This document shows, one piece after another, positions 42,456-44,888 of a DNA stretch of 44,888 nt; position 1 is the stretch's first letter; every line of letters starts with the position of its first letter. This DNA is from WLMZ01 sp043747765 (lineage in GTDB: Bacteria; Actinomycetota; Acidimicrobiia; Acidimicrobiales; Ilumatobacteraceae). The position numbers and the translations under genes are program-made. The notes beneath the pieces are model-generated. The model was not told the DNA's origin. It was given only the letters and a program-made list of their open reading frames with translations, and did no database searches. The stretch is taken from NCBI GenBank assembly GCA_043747765.1, contig JAYTOM010000204.1:1-44888 (forward strand), in the 5' to 3' direction.

Positions 42456-42490
42456 CCCCCACCCCCACCAAAACCCCCACCCCCACCAAA
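42455..42490 (+). repeat. Perfect 18-bp C-rich duplication forming a G-quadruplex motif
   Basis: ACCCCCACCCCCACCAAA is repeated exactly twice, starting on the last base of the RDD stop codon. On the minus strand it gives four runs of five G separated by T, TTTTGGT and T, a canonical intramolecular G-quadruplex pattern. The 134-nt gap up to the next start holds nothing else convincing. Confidence 0.9.
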
Positions 42491-42589
42491 ACTTCTCCGA
42501 GCGCTTTTGGCCCCCGTAGCGCGCTTTCGACTGCAAACTTCAGCAAGCGAGCTGACAACTGTGGGATCGCCACCCGCCAACGCACCGTA

Positions 42590-43771
42590 GTGACCGGCGA
42601 TACCCTCATCAGCGTGCATGCTGGCGACACGTTCACCTATTTGGACCACGCAGCGACCACCCCGATGCGCGCCGAGGCTGTCGAGGCGATGCTGCCATTC
42701 CTCAGTGAGCGATTCGCAAATCCAAGCGGTTCTCATCGATTTGCCCGGTCGATCCGTCAAGTGGTCGACGAAGCGCGCGACGTCGTCGCAGACGTCATCG
42801 GCTGCGAGCCCGGCGAAGTCATCTTCACGGGTTGCGGCACCGAGAGCGACAACGCTGCCATCGTTGGCATGCTCGGGCGACATGGTGGCGTCGCCGTCTG
42901 CTCGGCTGCCGAACACCATGCTGTTCTGCACGCTGTCGAGCACAGCGGCGGTCGGGTCGTTGCCGTTGATTCAACAGGTCGGATCGATCTCGACTCGCTT
43001 GCTTCGGCACTCGATGACGACGTCTCGATCGTGTCGGTCATGGCCGTCAACAACGAAGTCGGATCGATCAATCCCCTGAACGAGGTTGCGGCACTCGTGC
43101 GCTCTCGTTCGCCGCGAGCCGCGCTCCACACAGATGCGGTGCAAGCTGTCTCTTGGATCGACCTTCGCACCATCACGCCGCACATCCAGATGATGGCGTT
43201 GTCAGCTCACAAGTTCGGCGGTCCGAAAGGCGTGGGTGTCCTCGTCGCACGCAAGGGAATCGCCCTCCAGCCGCTGTTGCAGGGAGGCGGCCAGGAGCGC
43301 GATCGTCGAAGCGGCACACACAACGTGGCAGGCATCGTCGCAATGGCCGAAGCGATTCGGCTGACCGACATCGAGCGCCTTGCCGAGAATTCGCGAATCA
43401 CCGAACTGCGGGACCGCTTGGTCGATTCATTGCAATTGCAACTGGTTGATGTCATCGAGACTGTCCCACGTGAGTTGAAGGTCGCCGGGTCGGCTCATGT
43501 GTGCATCGCCGATATCGAGAGCGAAGCGCTGTTGTTCATGCTCGACGAAGAGGGGCTCTGCGCCTCTTCTGCCTCGGCTTGCGCGAGCGGAGCGATGGAG
43601 CCGTCGCACGTTCTCGCCGCGATGGGTGTCGACAAGCGCTACTCGCTCGGCGCCCTGCGCTTGACGCTTGGTCACAGTACGACCGAATCGGACGTCGATC
43701 GGGCGATCGCGGTCCTGGTCGATGCCGTCACGCATCTCCGTGCGGGTGCCGTGCAACGAGCGATTCGATGA
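42590..43771 (+). CDS. Cysteine desulfurase (IscS/NifS type)
   Basis: 393 residues from GTG 42590; GTG 42614 would start closer to TYLDHAATTPMR, as in most homologs. PLP-bound Lys208 sits in SAHKFGGPKGVG and the persulfide Cys331 in SSASACASGAMEPSHVL. It provides sulfur for the next gene, mnmA, which overlaps by ATGA; that pairing is common in actinobacteria. General Fe-S supply is also possible. Confidence 0.94.
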   Translation: MTGDTLISVHAGDTFTYLDHAATTPMRAEAVEAMLPFLSERFANPSGSHRFARSIRQVVDEARDVVADVIGCEPGEVIFTGCGTESDNAAIVGMLGRHGGVAVCSAAEHHAVLHAVEHSGGRVVAVDSTGRIDLDSLASALDDDVSIVSVMAVNNEVGSINPLNEVAALVRSRSPRAALHTDAVQAVSWIDLRTITPHIQMMALSAHKFGGPKGVGVLVARKGIALQPLLQGGGQERDRRSGTHNVAGIVAMAEAIRLTDIERLAENSRITELRDRLVDSLQLQLVDVIETVPRELKVAGSAHVCIADIESEALLFMLDEEGLCASSASACASGAMEPSHVLAAMGVDKRYSLGALRLTLGHSTTESDVDRAIAVLVDAVTHLRAGAVQRAIR

Positions 43772-44835
43772 AGGTCATGATCGCGATGAGTGGCGGCGTC
43801 GACTCGTCGGTCGCCGCTGCGTTGTTGGTCGAGCAGGGTCACGATGTCGTCGGGGTGACGATGCGGCTATGGGGCGGCGAGAGCGACACAGGATGTTGCA
43901 GTGTCAGTGATGTCGACGACGCGCGGCGTGTCGCACAGCAGCTCGGCATCGATCATCTCGTGTTCAACTTCAGCGAGGACTTCAACGAGCACGTCGTGAA
44001 TCCCTATGTTGCGGCGCACGCGACCGGTGTCACCCCGAACCCGTGCATCGAGTGCAACCGACACGTCAAGTTCGCGCGCCTCAGTGAGCGGGCCACACTG
44101 CTCGGGTTCGACGCGGTGGCAACGGGTCACCACGCGCGGGTCACCGCGTCGTCGACCGGTCTCCAACTGGAGCGCGGCTTCGATCGCGCCAAGGACCAGA
44201 GCTACGTCGTGCACATGATCGACGCTGCCGAGTTGGAGCGGACGATGTTCCCGGTCGGCGACATGAACAAGGCCGACGTGCGGGCACACGCCGCGCGGCT
44301 CGGTCTGCGCACGGCGACCAAACCCGACAGTCAGGACGTGTGCTTCATCACGAGCACGGGCGGGCGAGTCGCCTTCCTCGGCAAGCGGATCCCGTTCCGC
44401 TCGGCGGCCGTGGTGGATGCTCATGGCACCGTTCTCGGCACCGTTGCGGCCGTCGAGATGGTCACCCTCGGTCAGCGCCGAGGCATCGGTCTGCCGGGCG
44501 GGGGACCGAAGCGGTTCGTCACGAACATCGACCTCGAATCTGCGGTGGTGACGGTCGGCGATGAAGTCGATCTGCTCGTCGCCGGCCACGCAGTCGGCCG
44601 AATGACGTGGGTTCAGGGACCATCGTCGATCGCTGATTTCGAAACGGTGCTCGTGCAATGTAGTGCACACGGCGTTCCGCAGCCGGCGACTGTGACGGTT
44701 CAGACGGACGGCACATCGATCGACGTGCGATGGATCGAGCGGCAGCGGCGGATCGCTCCCGGCCAGAGCGTCGTTCTGTACGACCCCACCGACCGATTCG
44801 TGCTCGGTGGCGGGATTGCGGTCAGCGTCCTGTAG
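43768..44835 (+). CDS. mnmA: tRNA-specific 2-thiouridylase
   Basis: 355 residues. The PP-loop AMSGGVDSSVAAALL (6-20) activates tRNA uridine 34 with ATP. The catalytic cysteines are in TPNPCIECNRHVKF (about 91-98) and DSQDVCFI (about 191-198). The KDQSYVVHM tRNA-binding stretch (family KDQSYFL) and a C-terminal beta barrel complete the enzyme. It makes s2U in Lys, Glu and Gln tRNAs. ATG 43768 overlaps the desulfurase stop. Confidence 0.96.
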   Translation: MKVMIAMSGGVDSSVAAALLVEQGHDVVGVTMRLWGGESDTGCCSVSDVDDARRVAQQLGIDHLVFNFSEDFNEHVVNPYVAAHATGVTPNPCIECNRHVKFARLSERATLLGFDAVATGHHARVTASSTGLQLERGFDRAKDQSYVVHMIDAAELERTMFPVGDMNKADVRAHAARLGLRTATKPDSQDVCFITSTGGRVAFLGKRIPFRSAAVVDAHGTVLGTVAAVEMVTLGQRRGIGLPGGGPKRFVTNIDLESAVVTVGDEVDLLVAGHAVGRMTWVQGPSSIADFETVLVQCSAHGVPQPATVTVQTDGTSIDVRWIERQRRIAPGQSVVLYDPTDRFVLGGGIAVSVL

Positions 44836-44888
44836 GTCCGCCGGGGCTTGCTCGCTCAGCTCGCGAGTCACCGTTCTGGCTGCAACGC

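Noticed and set aside
42500..42535. Terminator-like GAGCGC/GCGCG repeat before the cysteine desulfurase
   Set aside because: Pairing is short and the T runs are interrupted; not distinguishable from chance in GC-rich DNA.
44836..44888. Terminator after mnmA (CTCGC/GCGAG inverted repeat)
   Set aside because: Short stem without a U run; the window ends before more can be judged.

Overview
The window is chromosomal DNA of high G+C content (roughly two thirds GC, judged by eye) from an actinobacterium, most likely of the Acidimicrobiia / Ilumatobacter type. This rests on inference from gene content and protein character: two separate F0 b-type subunits, a MurA with Asp in place of the catalytic Cys, 13E12/DUF222-type HNH genes, a GlgP/GT4/GlgB glycogen set and strong G/C third-position bias. 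I could run no database search, so the taxon is a best guess. No rRNA, tRNA, CRISPR array, insertion sequence or prophage was seen.

Layout. 1-6440: the 3' part of an F1F0 ATP synthase operon, b'-b-delta-alpha-gamma-beta-epsilon. 6505-9191: a two-gene copper-type unit (His-containing membrane protein, then CopC-CopD fusion). 9213-11879: an SDR, class II fructose-1,6-bisphosphatase (glpX) and a second SDR that lacks the catalytic residues. 11917-15527: a decayed stretch holding a GNAT remnant, a frame-broken SMP-30 gene, a quinone-oxidoreductase remnant, an intact divergent CinA/PncC-like gene, a degenerate 17-bp repeat and a shortened HNH gene. In its middle lies a compact independent unit: a very long Shine-Dalgarno, a 14-codon ORF, stem-loops and a terminator.

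15599-19556: a same-strand run of an S9 peptidase, a duplicated-domain unknown, a protein with a C-terminal J domain and an alpha/beta hydrolase. 19545-24714: an MFS transporter divergent from murA, a small membrane protein with repeats, a NifU-like protein, MeaB GTPase and an enoyl-CoA hydratase. 24787-30472: glycogen metabolism, with glgP and a GT4 glycogen-synthase-like gene facing away from glgB. 30531-31531: azlC-azlD. 31563-35143: minus-strand genes for DinB, an SRPBCC protein, GalT and a methyltransferase. 35182-42455: a membrane protein, DUF4129, DUF4350, MoxR, DUF58, SpoIIM-like and RDD genes, a recognisable MoxR-centred envelope cluster. 42590-44835: cysteine desulfurase and MnmA, which together make 2-thiouridine in tRNA.

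Most of the window is ordinary housekeeping sequence with tight ATGA/GTGA couplings. Two things stand out. The first is the tiny-ORF/structured-RNA unit at about 13257-13416, whose ribosome-binding site can pair with some 17 nt of the 16S rRNA 3' end. The second is a recurring habit of 14-18 bp tandem duplications exactly at gene ends (7471, 14395, 22388, 24732, 38212, 42455), one of which creates a strong G-quadruplex motif.
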